This document shows, one piece after another, positions 26,901-40,747 of a stretch of DNA of 64,000 nucleotides (its first letter is position 1; each line of letters starts with the position of its first letter). Below the pieces are notes generated by a model, which had not been told where the DNA came from, searched no databases, and saw only the letters and a program-made list of their open reading frames with translations. The translations under genes and the position numbers were made by a program. Source of the stretch: Acanthornis magna (Eukaryota; Chordata; Aves; Passeriformes; Acanthizidae); the NCBI GenBank assembly GCA_036785705.1, contig JAWUZG010000355.1:601571-665570 (forward strand), in the 5' to 3' direction.

Positions 26901-29900
26901 TGGAAACTGGGGCACATTTGGTGAAATCAGGAGTCTGCAGACACTGCTGCGGTGGCAGGAGGCTCTGTACCTTTAGAAGATTGTACTCGGCTTAATCTGC
27001 ACTTTCTCAGATCAGCTCTAAGTTTGTGAAACATTTTTGTTTATTGTATTTCCAAATGATATATTTAATTTCTATATACTCAGTGGAGTCTTGACTTGTA
27101 TGAATGTTTATCCCACAGGCAGTGTTAAGTATCTTGCAAGCAGACCTGTCTGTGCTTTTCATGGTGTTCATTTATCTACATAGCCCACTCAAGGCTGTTT
27201 CAGCACAGGAAATGCTGAAAATGCACAGTGCTTCAACAGTGTATGAGCTGTTTATCTTCAGATGTACTTTTCAGGGTCTGGTTTGTGTGGTGCACTGAAG
27301 AAAACAGATCAAAGTGACATATCCTGTAATTTCATTACCTTTGTCTTACAAATTTTGTTTGGGCCTGTTCTCAATAGAATAGCACTGGGACCAAAACAGA
27401 TATTTGAAAAATCTTTGAAGTTTGGAACGTATGGGAGGTAGAACAGACTTGTGACAGTAGACTCTGCTTGAAAGCTAAGCTGGTAATACTGAATGCATTA
27501 TGGAAACTGTTCATGTTTAGAAGCATCGATAAAGAATCAGTTCCTAAAGAAAACCAAACTCTGTCTTAGATTTGCACAAATGCTCAGTTCCTGTGTTGGC
27601 AGTGAAACATATTTATCCTAGAACCACTTTTTGATGTTCCTTAGTTCTTTACATCCTGTCTAGTTATTAGCAGCAAACCTCATGTAAAGCAGCTGAGAAA
27701 TGTTGCCAGGTCAGAAACTAAACTCTGTGTTATATCCTTTTGAATGTTTGACTAATAGACAAGGAAGATAGCTTCCAGCTAAGGCACAGAATGTCTTGTC
27801 TTTCTAAGCTGAAATTATTAATTTTACTGAGTTCTCACAAAGCACAACAAAGTACACAATATAATAAGGAGTCCTGTAAAGAAGTTTTCTGTGCTTTTAA
27901 TTCTCCTTGAAATCAGGAATGGGCATTAATGATCAAGTTTTCAACTGAGTCTGGGTTTTCTTGAAAGATCAGATCCTTAAATTTTTGGTGGGATTGTTAT
28001 TCCCAAATTTTTTAATTTTTTACTTTGGTTTTTCTGAAAAACAAGCTAAATAGAAATCGTAAAATAGCTTATTATTTTATTTGTAAGTATTGAAATGGGT
28101 ATTTGTAGTTTAAAAGTGCGGACTTATACTTTCAAATTCCTAAAGGCATGGTAATTTCTGTGTGCATCTCCTGAATACTTTTTCAGAGTAAGTCTAGACC
28201 AAACTGTAAAAATCATAAATGAAACTTCAATTTTGTATAGAGATAGGTGAACGAGTTACAGAAAAGAACACATGGAAGTTTTCCATTTCTAATACCCTTC
28301 AGAAATAACTCTTCATGGATCAATATTTGGTCTGGTACAAAATGTGTGATGCTGTTGATTAATCCAGCCAGGTTTGCTGAAACTGAATAGCCTAAAGTCA
28401 TTCTTAAAACTCAGAGAAAATGTGACTAAAAATGAGAAATGAAATAAAACAAGAATTTGAAAGTATTCCTTCACTAGTAATTATTAAGTCCTCTGTTTGG
28501 TTCTAGGTAAAAATTTATATTCAGCTCTGCCTGATTCATTGCAGTGAGAGCTCTGTATGTCCAGAAAAACCCTGAAATGTTCAATTGATGAGTAGTGTTG
28601 GCCAGAATATAGTTTGCCATGCATGTTGCTTTTAAATTTAGGAAAAGTAAACATTTTTGTTTTGAATATTTTAAACCTGAAAATAGATGTAACATGGGAA
28701 ATGTGATCCTTATTCTGATCCTATTTCAGATTATGTTAAAATTAGCTTTAATACCATGCTTTAGCTGGTGGTATGTTTTGAAAAGAACAATTTATGACAA
28801 GTATGTTTTCCTATTTTGGTGTTTCTGAACATAGTTATATGACTTATGGCAATCAGGGAATTAGATGTTACATACTTTCAAATAAGGAAACTAAATTTTA
28901 TATATTCTTCCTAATATGGGGAATTCCCTCTCCACGTACCACAGGAAAATCTAGTTGAGTTGATGGTTATAGCTGTGGAAAGAAATATTTATGGAAATAT
29001 TAGTGAAAAATATGGAAAGGTGGTGCTTCACTCAGGATTTAGAGAGATCTATAGTCTTTTCCTTGGTGCTTTCAGGCCGTAACTTGCAAGTCTTACTTGA
29101 CTGAGTCCCTGGTTCTCTCTTCAGGAGCTGAATGAGGAGCCAGAAGATGGCTCCTCAGTTCTCATCTCAGCTGGCCAAACTTCTCGGGGCCACATCCCAG
29201 GCTGCATCAGACTCATTATTCTTGATCACTCGTACCTCATGTCCCCACGTGGAGGGAGGGGAGTACTTCTCACCCATGTGGGACTGCTGGGAAGGTCAAT
29301 GCTTTGTGAGACTGTGGTGCCCTTGAATATCAGAGGAACCAAGGAAGTAACAAAGACTGATCTTTTATTACATAGATCTTGGTGTCCATTCCTCGTGATT
29401 TTTTTTTCCTACACATCTTTGCTATATTCTTGATATGTTCCCTGTGCCTGCTTCTGAAGACTGCATGCTGGGAAGAAGTGACACTGCTGCTTGGCTTTAG
29501 GGGCTCGCCTTTTCCTGCACGACTGTGCAGGCGCCCAGGATGATGCTATGATCAACATCACAGCACCAGCTTCCTTTCTCAACTCTTAGTTGCTTCAGAA
29601 ATTTATAAGATGTGGGAGGCCACCTTAAAGTCATAAATAGCTATGCACTGACGCTGTTTTCATGTCATCAAAAGTCTTTTTGAGCACACTTGCATGGGTG
29701 AGCATGGTCAGTACCCACACCCACATCTTAATTTTTAGTGGCATACATGCATGTAAAAGTCCACCAGCATGGACCTGTGTTTGTATCCCATAAAGTTCTG
29801 TGCTTGTCACCTGCACAGCAAAAAATGTGCATATGATTTTTTTCCCAGATGTACAGATTTTAGTTTGCTTTGCAAATTCTGTGTTTCTATCTAAGCTTTT

Positions 29901-31503
29901 AGTTATAGTTTGATTTTGATCTCCTAGGCTGCTCCACTGCAGTGAGATTTTGATGTCTGGAATGTGACATTTCCATGCATCTCAATTTCAGAAAGAACTG
30001 GCTAAATGTATACACTCTGTAGGTATGGAGACTACTTAAATATTCCTTAAGTCCTCTGGGGTCTGAGTTTTGGCAGCAGTTTTGTCCTCTGACAGTAAAG
30101 CCTGAGAAAAGGAAAACAGAGATGAGGAAATAAACTTGAAGGAGCTCCTTGTGAACGCTGACATTAGCTCAGTAAGGCTGATCTCCATCAGCCCCGTCTA
30201 TACTCAGTGGAGGAGATGGCATTTGTCCTCCACAGAGGGAGTCAGAACAGTCAGATTAGGCTTTGCTGGTGGATATTTTTTTTCTCCATTGACTGGAGAC
30301 TATTTCAACACATTATCTACACCTGATTAAATTAACCTTGATTAGTATTCTTTCTGATGGACTAATCTAAGAACTGAGTTCCAGTCATTAGGAAAGCTGA
30401 TATGCGAATGGGATCTCTGTATCTTGGGCAACTTACCCTAAAGATCGGCAAATTAAGCAGCATTATGAAGTTCTTTGTAGATCATTTTGCATTAGGGCTG
30501 TGTAATTCTGAGTGGACTTTGATCCATATTACCGTAGACAGGACAGTTTAATGAACACAGGGGAAAAGAGAAATGAGCATTAAGAATAGGGGGGAGGAAG
30601 GAAAACAGTCTTATTTGAAACACTGGAGTTCTGACATGAAATCTTCCGTTTCTATTTTTTCCTCATTAAAACAGAGATGCATGTAATTTTCATTTACTGA
30701 GTGAAAAGGGAAATGTGGAGAAAGCAATCTTGTAAATGAAGGAGATGTTCATGGCAGGAAAACTAGCTAGCCCTCACAGCTGGAATGTCTTCAGATGGCA
30801 GTGGTTCAATATCTGAAAGTACTGACCTTGTGTGGCCTTGTGGATTGCAAGAGAATTTCAGGAAATAACCTGAGCTAGAATGCTGGGTACTAATGGAACA
30901 TTAGATACAAAAAGTTAGGCTCAGGCAATGTTATGATTGCAAGCAGAAAAACAAATTGGAGAACAAACTCATTCACAGTATACTTACTATACTCTAATTA
31001 CATCATTGAGTACTGCTGATGATGTTTGGGTTCTTTCTTACAATTTGAATGGGTGGTTCCATGCGGAAGAAATATTTATATCTATGTTTTATTCTTGTGA
31101 CAATTTATCAGTTACATATAGCATCGCAGGAAAATGAAAATGGGACTGACTCACTAGCTTTCATTTCGCTGTAGAGAAACTGAAGTTGTGTTCTTTTGCT
31201 TGATGCAGTGTTGTAATACTCTTTTATGTAGAGAACAGCTTCTGTTATGCAAGATGGCATACCTTTCTGAGGGTGTTAAGGGAACCACATTCCTAGGGTA
31301 TTCCCTAGAGGTGCTCTGTTGTCGAAAATGCATAGTCTTGTTGGGAAGCCCATCTCTTTTGGAAAAATGAGAGCACCACATTCCTGCACTATCACTTCTG
31401 TGAAGCTGGTGCATCACAATGGGAAAGTGCACTTTGATACTTGTGCAGTAACAAAATTTGTGTCAGCTCCTGTAATATAATACATAAATTGGTGTATTTG
31501 GTT
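23980..31503. other. Non-coding, no recognised feature
   Basis: About 7.5 kb of AT-rich DNA without a repeat family, RNA gene or confident exon. Open frames up to 95 codons occur on both strands in overlapping frames (for example 25383-25670 and 25692-25883). None has a recognisable domain. Confidence 0.6.
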
Positions 31504-31937
31504 TGTGTGGCCAGGTTATTACAGGGTGGGCTACAGGGGTGGCTTCTGTGAAAAGTCTTCCCCATGTCCAGCAGAGTCAGTTGGCTCCAAGATGGAGCCA
31601 CGAACAGGCCAAGGCCGAAGCCATCAGAGACAGTGATAGCACCTCTGGGATACCAGAGTTGAGAAGTGGGAGATAAAAAGCTGTGTGACTTCAGCCAGAG
31701 GGAAGTGTGAGAATAGCCCCATTTCTCATTGTCCTAGTCTGATGTGAGTGGTAATAAATTGTACTAATTTCCCTGTGACTCACCTGTTTTGCCCGTGACA
31801 GTAACTGGTCAGTGACTATCCCTGTCCCTATCTTTCCCCTCCACGAGCCTTTCATTATATTTTCTGTCCCCTGTCCAGCTGGGGAGGCGAATGGTAGAGT
31901 GGTGGGCACCCAGTGTACAGCCAATGTCAACCCACCA
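31504..31937 (+). mobile_element. Internally shortened LTR, same family as the 56-kb LTR
   Basis: The left part carries the phrase CATGTCCAGCAGAG and a GATAAAAAG TATA-like site (about 31673). The right part has GGTAATAAATTG, with an AATAAA poly(A) signal at about 31753, then TTTTGCCCGTGACAGTAAC, CCCTGTCCAGCTGGGG and a terminal TCAACCCACCA. These are the start and end of the family seen at 56264-57654. The GC-rich middle of that copy is absent here, leaving about 430 bp instead of 1391. No clear target duplication is visible, so the exact ends are uncertain by several bases. Confidence 0.8.
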
Positions 31938-34621
31938 TGACTATCAATTTGACATCTGGTGACAGCAAGACAGGTTGAAAGAGCACTGCCAATCTTCCCT
32001 GGGAGTGCTTATGCGATATTGTCTCCTACAACAGGTAAAACTGTGTCTGCCTCATGAGGATCATATTTCTTTCCTATCCTCAAAGAGGCAGGGTCACAGG
32101 AAACATTAAAATGGACTTGAGATAAAATATTTAGATTGGTATAAGAAATAAATATTAACTGTTGTCAGTTTGGGAGTTAAAATTACTCAGTATTGATTAG
32201 GAGTGTTCACATTTAAAAGTGCTTTGAAGTTTGTATGATGCAGAAATATCAGAAATATGTTTAATCAAAAGAGGGAAATCTTTTTCCTGCTCTTTGAGTG
32301 TGTTTGTATGTGTTGAAAAGAGGATGTTTGCAATTCGGTGTCCTTAAGACTTAGTGAGGCACGTGCAGAGCACTCTGATGCTGTTTCAGCTGCGCCCTGA
32401 ATTATGTGCTTGTGTTTCTGCTGAGATTACAGTATGAGCATTCAACACTTTGCAGAACAAAGATTTATTTTTTTAGATGTTTGTGTAGTAGTTTAGCCAA
32501 TTTGTACTGCTGGGGAGGATAGAGGGGGTTGTTTGTGGTTCATAGTCTTTATGTGAGATCCCCTTGAGGTCATGTGAATACGATCCATTGGCTCTGATAA
32601 GGAATGAGATCAGTGGGATTTAACCTCTGTCATGCTTCTCTTCTACTACTAAACATCTATGTTCTACCAGTTCCACAATATTCATGTGACTGAATACCCA
32701 TTTTAAGCAATGACTTCATCTATTTTGATTAAAAATTAGAAAGACAGGAAATGAGATGAGAGACACAGATCTCAGCTCTCACTTTGAGGAGAATGTTTCT
32801 TGTTTAAGAAAGGACTGCTTTCTGGTTTAAAATATTATGCCAAGACAGCTGATTCAGTAGGGATAACTATATTAGCAGATTTACATAATCAAATGTAGTT
32901 CTCTCCCCCTTTCCCTCAAAAAAGTCACAGATGCTGATGAAGACATTTAAAAAAAACCCCTTAAAGCAGAAATGCTTTAAAACTTTTTTTAATATCAGTT
33001 CAGCTCACACCATTAATCCCTCATAATTCATAAGATCATGGTAAGTAAACAAGTAAATATTTAGTAAGTATTTAAAATTACTTCCTGTGTAAATTTCATG
33101 TTAATAAATTGAAAATATATTTCGATTAAGGGATTAACAACATTTAGTCTTTGTAAGAATGGTTTATTGGATGGCACTGGTAAAAGTACAAAACACTTCA
33201 GGATGGAAACGGTGACATACAGAAAACATCTTAAGCTTTTATTTTTGCATTCTAATTAATTCTACAATAGCATCAAAAGGCTTGAATTTACGGTAGTGCC
33301 ACCCTGTAGAACTGCCTAAACACATTATGTGAAATGGTCTCTGCCTCAAATATATAATGGTAACAGCTAAGGCAACCAGGAAAAAAACCACAGTGAGGTG
33401 CAGAAAGGTGCTGAAGGAAATCCAAGAACACTGGGAAGTGAATCCGGGTTTTATAACACGGATTCAATGCTCAGTCCATTACCATATTGCAGCCACTCTG
33501 ATTCCTATTTCTTATGGGACTTCTGTGTTTATGGCAGGAATTTTGATGTTAGCTGGAAATAAAATGAAGTGCTTGGAGTCTAATTGTAGAAAAGCTTTAA
33601 AATAATTTGATTGCTTCACTGTGGACAATTCAAAACTTAAGGCAGGCACAGCAGTTCAGCTGAGGTGCTAACACTTAAGCTTAGCCCATGGTAATTTTCT
33701 CAAACATGTATCGCCTCAATATATATTCGGTTCTGTCAGAGACAGCTGCATATAAAAAGCATTATTGCAGTAAAATTTCCTGAAATTATATAACTATATA
33801 GGTGTTTGAAGCCAAGATATACTGTTTGTATTATTTTGGTGAGTATATGTAAGTTCTTACTAATCAGATCATTGACTTTTTCTCAACCATGTCCAGTGCA
33901 CCATAAAAGGAATACGTGCATTTATTCCTTTTATGATCTGTTTAAATAGTATCTGCAAAGTTTCTAGTTTTCATTTATCTCACTTTGATTTGATGTAATT
34001 GTAATTGGATGAATGATTTGAAAGCATTTACATTGCCCATGCCCTACTTCAAGCAGATCTCATTCAAAATCAGGTCTGTGTTTCTTTTCATCAGACACAT
34101 TACATTGAGATATGCAGATTCTTCAGAATCAGAATATTAATAGGAAGGTGTGTATTTCATTTTTTATTCTATTGAGAGTATTTATTTCTGAATTTTGTAT
34201 TATCATTTACATAATGTAAAAACAAAATTATACTGTTTTTATAGCATAATAGATAGACCAATTAAAAGTTGAAATGAAAATTTTGATAGTGCTAAAAATG
34301 AATCCATAAAGCAATGTTGAGATCTCCAACCTGTCTTAATTTCTTAAGAAAGAACAAAAAGAAAAGATAGAAAAAGAAGTATTTCACAGTATTCTATGTG
34401 GTTAGAACAGTTCAGTTTTCATATGCCAGCATTTAGAGTGATGAATTCAGAATTTGTCTACGATAAATAACGGCTTAAAAATTCAAATGTACGTTGCATT
34501 TCCTAGAATATTTGCAGATATAGATATATGATATTTGCACTTAAGATATATGAATAAAGCTTAAAATATAACTGCATATTTAGCATCAGTTTTATTCTTC
34601 ATTTACTCTTCTGAATTTCAG
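31938..34621. other. Non-coding; contains one perfect hairpin
   Basis: AT-rich DNA with no repeat family. The one notable item is the 13-bp stem-loop at 33902-33935, listed separately. Confidence 0.6.
33902..33935. other. Perfect 13-bp inverted repeat, 8-nt loop
   Basis: CATAAAAGGAATA at 33902-33914 is matched by TATTCCTTTTATG at 33923-33935, with loop CGTGCATT between. Flanking bases do not extend the stem. The stem is short for a microRNA precursor. It may be a cruciform-prone palindrome or the trace of a template switch. Confidence 0.9.
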
Positions 34622-34685
34622 GAAAAAGAGGTCGCAAGCCTTTAACCAATGTGTTCAATAAGGTTCAGGTAAAAGAAGCTAGAAT
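34622..34685 (+). CDS. Candidate internal coding exon, AT-hook-like
   Basis: An excellent acceptor precedes it (pyrimidine-rich TTTTATTCTTC, then ATTTACTCTTC and TTTCAG), and donor GTGAGT follows AAT at 34686. An alternative donor GTAAAA lies at 34669. Only one frame is open across it: two bases (GA) complete a codon, then KRGRKPLTNVFNKVQ and VKEAR follow, and two bases (AT) remain. KRGRKP is like an AT-hook or basic nuclear signal. If the GTGAGT donor is used, the remaining phase matches exactly the exon at 46876, where the first T completes an Ile codon. I do not recognise the protein. Without homologs this stays a hypothesis, because decoy exons are frequent. Confidence 0.35.
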
Positions 34686-37600
34686 GTGAGTAATGACATT
34701 ATTTTTCTTAGAGCTGCATACTTCTGGTATTTGGCTTCTTCAGTAATGGCTACAACAACCCCTTAATTCTGTATTTCTTAGATGTTTAAACAGTTCTGCT
34801 TATTATATGAGGCTACTGAGTACCCAGTGCTGTGGCCCCCGCTGTCACTGTTAGCAGTCAGGTTACACCAGGGCTACTGACAATCATGAGGCTTGCAAGG
34901 TACTTATCAGTTCCATGCCACATGTGCAGGAAAAGGCTGAAGAATGAATCATAACCTGAATCTGTGCCCACTTTGCCAAAACAAGTTGTTGTAGCCAGTG
35001 GGAAGCCTCTTTTGGATGTTAAGTGACTTGTGCATTGCAAATATTTTCCAGGACATAGAAGGAGGGAATTGGGTTATAGATGGTGATGGACTTGCACAGA
35101 GTGGGCCTGGCTCCTGACCTCTACACTGAAAAGGCAGGGCCATAGCAAGGCTCATTTTCTCTTCTACTGTACTTCATCATTCAGTCAAAGCCTATTCCTG
35201 GGTCCTCCAAGTCTTCATTAGGTTTGGACAGCAGTCAAAGCTGAGCAAAAGTAGGGTTCCAGCACACATCTATAGGCCCAGCACTATACCTAAATTACCT
35301 ATGTTTAATACCTTGTTTTTAAATGATGTTGTATTGCTTCTTGCTATTGCACATATTTGACATATTTTTCTTAACATAACTTTGCAGTCTGTGGTTTACT
35401 ATGAAAAATATTGAAATTGCCTGCTATCTAAATTATCTGTCAAAATAACAACCTAAAACCAAGCTGAGCTTATTTTCCCAAACCTAAATAATAGAACTCC
35501 TAAAACCCTTCAAAACTATATATGCAGTATTTCAGAATCAGCTTGTAGAATGACTCCTGTGTCTGGACTATTATAGTTTCTAACATGCTGCTCTTGAAGA
35601 TGCCGCAAAAAATTAAGTACTGATTTAGATTTTCTTGTTGTTATTCATGAATATGTGAGCCTGTAGTTGAAAGATGTTACAGTTAATCTCTGGATTTAGT
35701 CCTTTGCAGAAATAAAAAGTAGAAGGGACTCAGCATTATTAGGCTTGCTTATGCCAGATGACAAGTACTTGAGTGCTCCTGCACAGAAATAGGCTGCCAG
35801 ATATGCTTTTAGATCTTCCTTTTCTAAAGAATTGAGTGGACAGTGAATAAATATTTGAGGCAGCTCCTCTTTCTGTGTTTCAAAACATTCAGCAGAATAA
35901 AAGCATACTACTGGAAAATCTTTAGCCTCTTTAAATTCTAGATTAGATGCAACATTAGTAAGACTTTTTATTTAAACAAAGCAAGACAGATGCTATGTTA
36001 TCTGGCAAGCAAGTTGCATTGAGCCTTTCTTACAGTATTTTTTAAAAATAAAGTATGGGTGTGGAATTCCCATACTGGTCCCTCCCTTGTTCCTCATGTC
36101 TCCTTCCTCCCCCCAGAGTAATGCAATAACATGCACTACTAAAGTTCGATAAAGTCTCCTAAATCCTGATCTTTAGTACTGGAAAAGGTAGGCTTATAAT
36201 ACACCAAATTCTAGACTGTCTTCAGTTACCTGGCACTGTATTTACCCAAGCTCACTTGACATGTCATTTGTATTTATTTTAAATACTTGTCTAATCTCTC
36301 TGCATTTGGAATCTCATGCTTTTCTCTGGAAACTTAGAATTCGGAAGAAAACTTGTGGTTTCATTATGTTGTGTTATTTTTAATAATATTTGTTCTTTCA
36401 ACTAGGATCTCAAACTACCTCTTATACTGTCCTAATCTTTTGGCATATGTTATTGCTCTTTAAAATGAATCAGTTGGAATTTCTCCAAATAAATCTTCTC
36501 TCAGCTTCAGCTGGGGAAAGGAAGCATAGATGATGAATTACCCATTTCAGTTGTATCGATGAGAAATTAGCAATTTCAGACCTGAGCTCCTTCTTGAGCT
36601 CCTCCAAGGTGTGAGGCAGAGTCTGGAATACCATCTGGTCAAAAGGTGTTCTCTTCTAGGGATAATAAATCTTTGGACTATTGGTATTTGGATTATTGCA
36701 TCCTGATGTAATCAGTGCTGTTTGGGTAGTGTTTCATGTCATATCTTCCTCCAATTTTTGCTTTCTGAAACTGTGTCTTAATTATGATCCATGTTCTGAG
36801 ACTGCTGAGTTACAGTCACACATTCATGCTGAAGTCACAGAAGAGCTCATATCAGTTGGGCGTTAACCCCATTTTGTCACCCAAAGAGCTTCAAGAGAAA
36901 CAGAGATTTTGAGGCTGCTGGTCACACTGCACCGATAACAAGTACACAATTCCCTGCACTACATGTGACTTTTGTAGGAAAGACAGGGGAAGAATTTGGT
37001 GTAAAATATTTTCACATTCTGAAGTTGACCTTCCTTATTTTTGTCATTGCCAATTGTATCTGTAGGCATACTACAGACATACCGCTTTCAAACTCTTCAC
37101 TTGAGTTTAGAACTATTAATTTAATGAACTTAGGGTCCAAATATATTGCTTGGATATGTAGTGAAACATTTCATTCATGTTTCAGCTTTTTTTTCAGTCA
37201 GACCTTTCTGGCTATTATGTGCGATGAGAAGTATAAAACTGCAGTTTACAAAAAGATAGACTTCCAAATTTTGGACGTACTGAGATACTCATCTCTGCTA
37301 AAAGAAAATAAGTTCTGAGAAATTAGAGGGGAAAATATTTACCCAAGATGCACATCATAAATTCTACCACCTCAAATCATTGGATTTGTGGTGTTATTTC
37401 TCACAAAGTGTGGTGGATCTGCCTGTATAAGGCTAAGCTGTGCCACAATAACTCAACCCTATTAGAGAAAAAAAGACGAAGAGAAGATCATCACATTTTT
37501 ATGACTGTCATGGACCTTATTTTTCAAGGGCTAAAGTCAAAAGCATTGTTGCGTAACTGTTGCAGAGCTTTTTTTCAGAACTGACATTAAAGTTTACAAA

Positions 37601-39127
37601 GATGAGGATGAGCTGAGCTTTCACGAAACAGCTAAAGCTGTCAAATGTGTTGATATTTAGAGTAAACTTCTGCTCACCATGATGGGCCTTGCCTTAGAGG
37701 TGGAATCTATTCTGTGGAATTTTGGATATTTTTAAGATAGATATCTATTTCAAAGCAGGTTGTTTGGACTCTTTTTGCAGTCAGAGGTTAAAACGTAAGC
37801 TGGGATGAACTACATCAAATCTAAACCAGACAGCCACTTTAAAATAAGATGACTCATGATCTAGAAAAGGCCATTTCTCTCTGGTGGTTCTAAAGAGAAA
37901 TAGAACAGCTCTCTGGGATGTATGTCTAGAATTTGCTTGACTCACCTTAGCCTGGATTATTAATTACTCATGTTAATTCCACATGTGTGTGTGTGACTTT
38001 GATGAAAAAAGCCCCAGTTAGAGGTTTTCTTGTGTATTTGATCTGTAACTGTAACTTTGATCTGCTTTTGTTTCATCGCCAGACAGTGAATACTATACAG
38101 CCAGCTACTCATCTATGAAAATTCTGATGTTTCATTTTTTGTCAGTCCCGTGATCTGTAGTTTGAAATAAGCAATGAGAAGTAAGAAATTAGATAATGTT
38201 ACCAAACCAAGTGCTCAGAATTTACTGCCAGTGATTGAATCACTGATCCAGTTGGTTCATTTATGTTCTTGTGTTCACATCTTGGGCATATATATTCAAG
38301 GGTTGCTGTTCAGATAATTTTGGTTTTTGGCTTTGTAATACTTGTAGCACATAATCTGGGTTGTCCACACTGTGTGCTTCACATGAGAGTAAGAACACTG
38401 GAGCTCATTTCTACCTCAGTTTCCTCTCATTTGTTGTTTGTATTATAATTTCTGTTTTCTCCCCACTGTTTGGATGCATCACGACCCTTAAATTTTTAAT
38501 TTTAATTTGCTTTAACTACTTTTTAAATGGTTTTGAGAACTTGCACTATTTTATTTTTTTGCTTTTTAACTTTGGTCCTGGGTTTCCCCATCTTGTTCTT
38601 AAATTCCACACTGTAGTATCTGACTTTGGTCTAGAAAGTGTGTGGTTATGATCAACCCGGGCATCAAGGGCTATGGTAGCAAATTTTTGGTCTCTAATGG
38701 GTCTACCCAGTTGTTTTCCTGTCTGGAAGAAGAAAACATCACAGTTAAATATCCTGCATGACACTGAAGCAAAGAGCTAAAAAGAAATGAAGAGAGCTAT
38801 CCCCAGCTGCTCAATGAATTTGCATACAAAGGTTTATACATTTTCCCTCTTCAGCAGGTCTAGAGTCAGCTAGAAAGAAAAGTAAACCTAATTAAAAACA
38901 CCCTTTTTTCCAGGGCTGCTCTCTGGCAGAGTTTCCTTGAGACACAGGAAATTGTGCTCTCATCAGTTGGGCTCCAAAACCAGACAAAATCGGTCTTCAG
39001 GACAAACCTGTCAGCATGAGAACTGCTGAAAGTTTCTGGTTTTCTGTGTTGGTAGAACACCACCTTTTAGAGGGCCACTCACCTTTGTGTGACTAGAACA
39101 GAAATGTCAAACAGGCCCCTATTCTCC
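34686..39127. other. Non-coding; intron if the 34622/46876 exon pair is real
   Basis: AT-rich DNA with no repeat family recognised. A 117-codon open frame at 36965-37318 (plus) has no known domain. Nothing else is supported. Confidence 0.55.
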
Positions 39128-39240
39128 TAAAAAAAAAACAACAAAAAACCACACAAAAAATCCAAACAAACAAACAAGCAAACAAAAACAACAACAAACA
39201 AACAAACAAACAAACAAAAACCCAAAACAAAAAAAAAAAC
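39128..39240. repeat. A/C low-complexity tract (CAAA/CAA)n
   Basis: About 110 bp built from A runs with single C or CC, including CAAACAAACAAACAAA. It is close to the complement of the G/T tract at 40640-40747. Confidence 0.9.
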
Positions 39241-40248
39241 CAAACTGTCACAGTGGAATTCTTACAACGGAAAGGAATGTTCTCACATTTCAGATTATGA
39301 CTGCTCACTTCCCTGGAGGCCAGACAGAAAAACTCAAGGTTTCTTCATCTCCCTGTCTGAGTGGCTGGCAGGGCAGCTGCCTGAAGCACCAGTTGGAGTT
39401 GAGTTCTGTGTGTCACTGTTGATGTTTTGGGAGCAATGCTGGACTTGGCAGGGGCTGTGCTTCAGCTTTTGTTCATGTCATGGCTTTGCACACTGAAGCC
39501 ATTCACAGAATGACTTCATACTCGCATCCAAAGGAGAAGGGCATACTCACTTGGATATCAGAAGGATACTCACTTGTGTCTCTTCGACTTTGAAATGTGC
39601 CACTAGTGTGTACACGTGCAACATTTTCTCCTGTTACAGTTCTGTTGAAGGGTTTGATCTCATCTCGGACCTCTTTGGCTGAGAGAAAGGTCCCCTCTGT
39701 GCCCCTTTTCTGACTGTATGAAGGGAAGGTGGCTGGCAGCATGCCTTCTGCATTTACTGCTAGGACAGAATCTCCCCTGGTGCCAGCACACATCCCTCCT
39801 GTGAGCTCCATATGGCCCCACATCTCAAAGGAACACTTAGAGGTCAGCAGCATATCTTTTACCTTGGAGCTTACCTTTATTGTTACAGTCCCATCCTGAC
39901 ACCTTCTGGGCAGGAGCCTTTGTGTGGGTATGAACTCAGCAGCCTGAGTTGTCAGTTCCCCTGTAAAATCCCTCAGCTACAGGAGGGGTGAGAGGGAATA
40001 TGTTTAGAGAAGAAATTTGCCATATTTGCATGATGTTAGTAACCCAAACAGCTACGCAGGAGTCATTCTACTTAATTTCAGAAAAAAAAAAATCTCCATC
40101 CTGTGTATCACCAAATATTTCACAGAAATTGATAAAGAATAATTTAACTAAGAAACACTGTCAGTGCAGCTGAAATTTGAAATTCTGAACTTGTGAGATG
40201 TGGTGGTTCATAACATTGTGGTCTTATTCTCACCAATGTGCCCAGGCA
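39241..40248. other. Non-coding with a 116-codon minus-strand open frame
   Basis: A minus-strand frame is open at 39503-39853. It is not recognised. Two donor-like GTGAGTAT sites lie near its end as a small duplication (ACTCAC on the plus strand at about 39546 and 39568). I see no acceptor good enough to call an exon. Confidence 0.4.
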
Positions 40249-40290
40249 CACACACATACACACACACACAAATATACACACACAAATCCA
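40249..40290. repeat. (CA)n microsatellite, interrupted
   Basis: CACACA runs broken by T and AAATA, about 40 bp. Confidence 0.9.
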
Positions 40291-40639
40291 CCCATGTCCA
40301 CATGTGCTCAAAATTGCCTGGAATAAGACGTATTTACAGAAAATACTTGCCTGTAGGGTTGTTGTGGTAGGATTCACACCCCATACTTTATACCTGAGAG
40401 TGGGCTGTTTACAACCTTTGCTAAACATAACAGCATTTTAAGGAAGGAGTTTGCAAGAACATTTGGCTTTCCATCCCCCAGTGGATCGCACTTTGACCCT
40501 TTTTTGAACATTTTTCATATATGGCACAATTGCTAAAATCCCAGTTGTTTCCTATTTACTTGATTGTAGAAGTTTGTTATGTACATATGTTTTTTGATTC
40601 AGATGGCATGATAAGGGCTGGTTTAAATAACGGTTTGTT

Positions 40640-40747
40640 TGTTTTGTTTTTTGGTGCGGGGGTTTTTTTGTTGTTTGTTTTGGGGGGTTTTTTGTTGTTG
40701 GGGGGGTTGGGGGTTTTTTTTGTTTGTTTGTTAGTTTGGTTTTTTTC
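40640..40747. repeat. G/T low-complexity tract with long G runs
   Basis: TTTG/TTG units with G runs of 5, 6, 7 and 5. The cluster of G runs at about 40681-40714 could form a G-quadruplex on the plus strand. Smaller bursts of the same TTTTTGTTTTGGGG flavour occur at 20547-20575 and 47046-47072. Confidence 0.85.
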
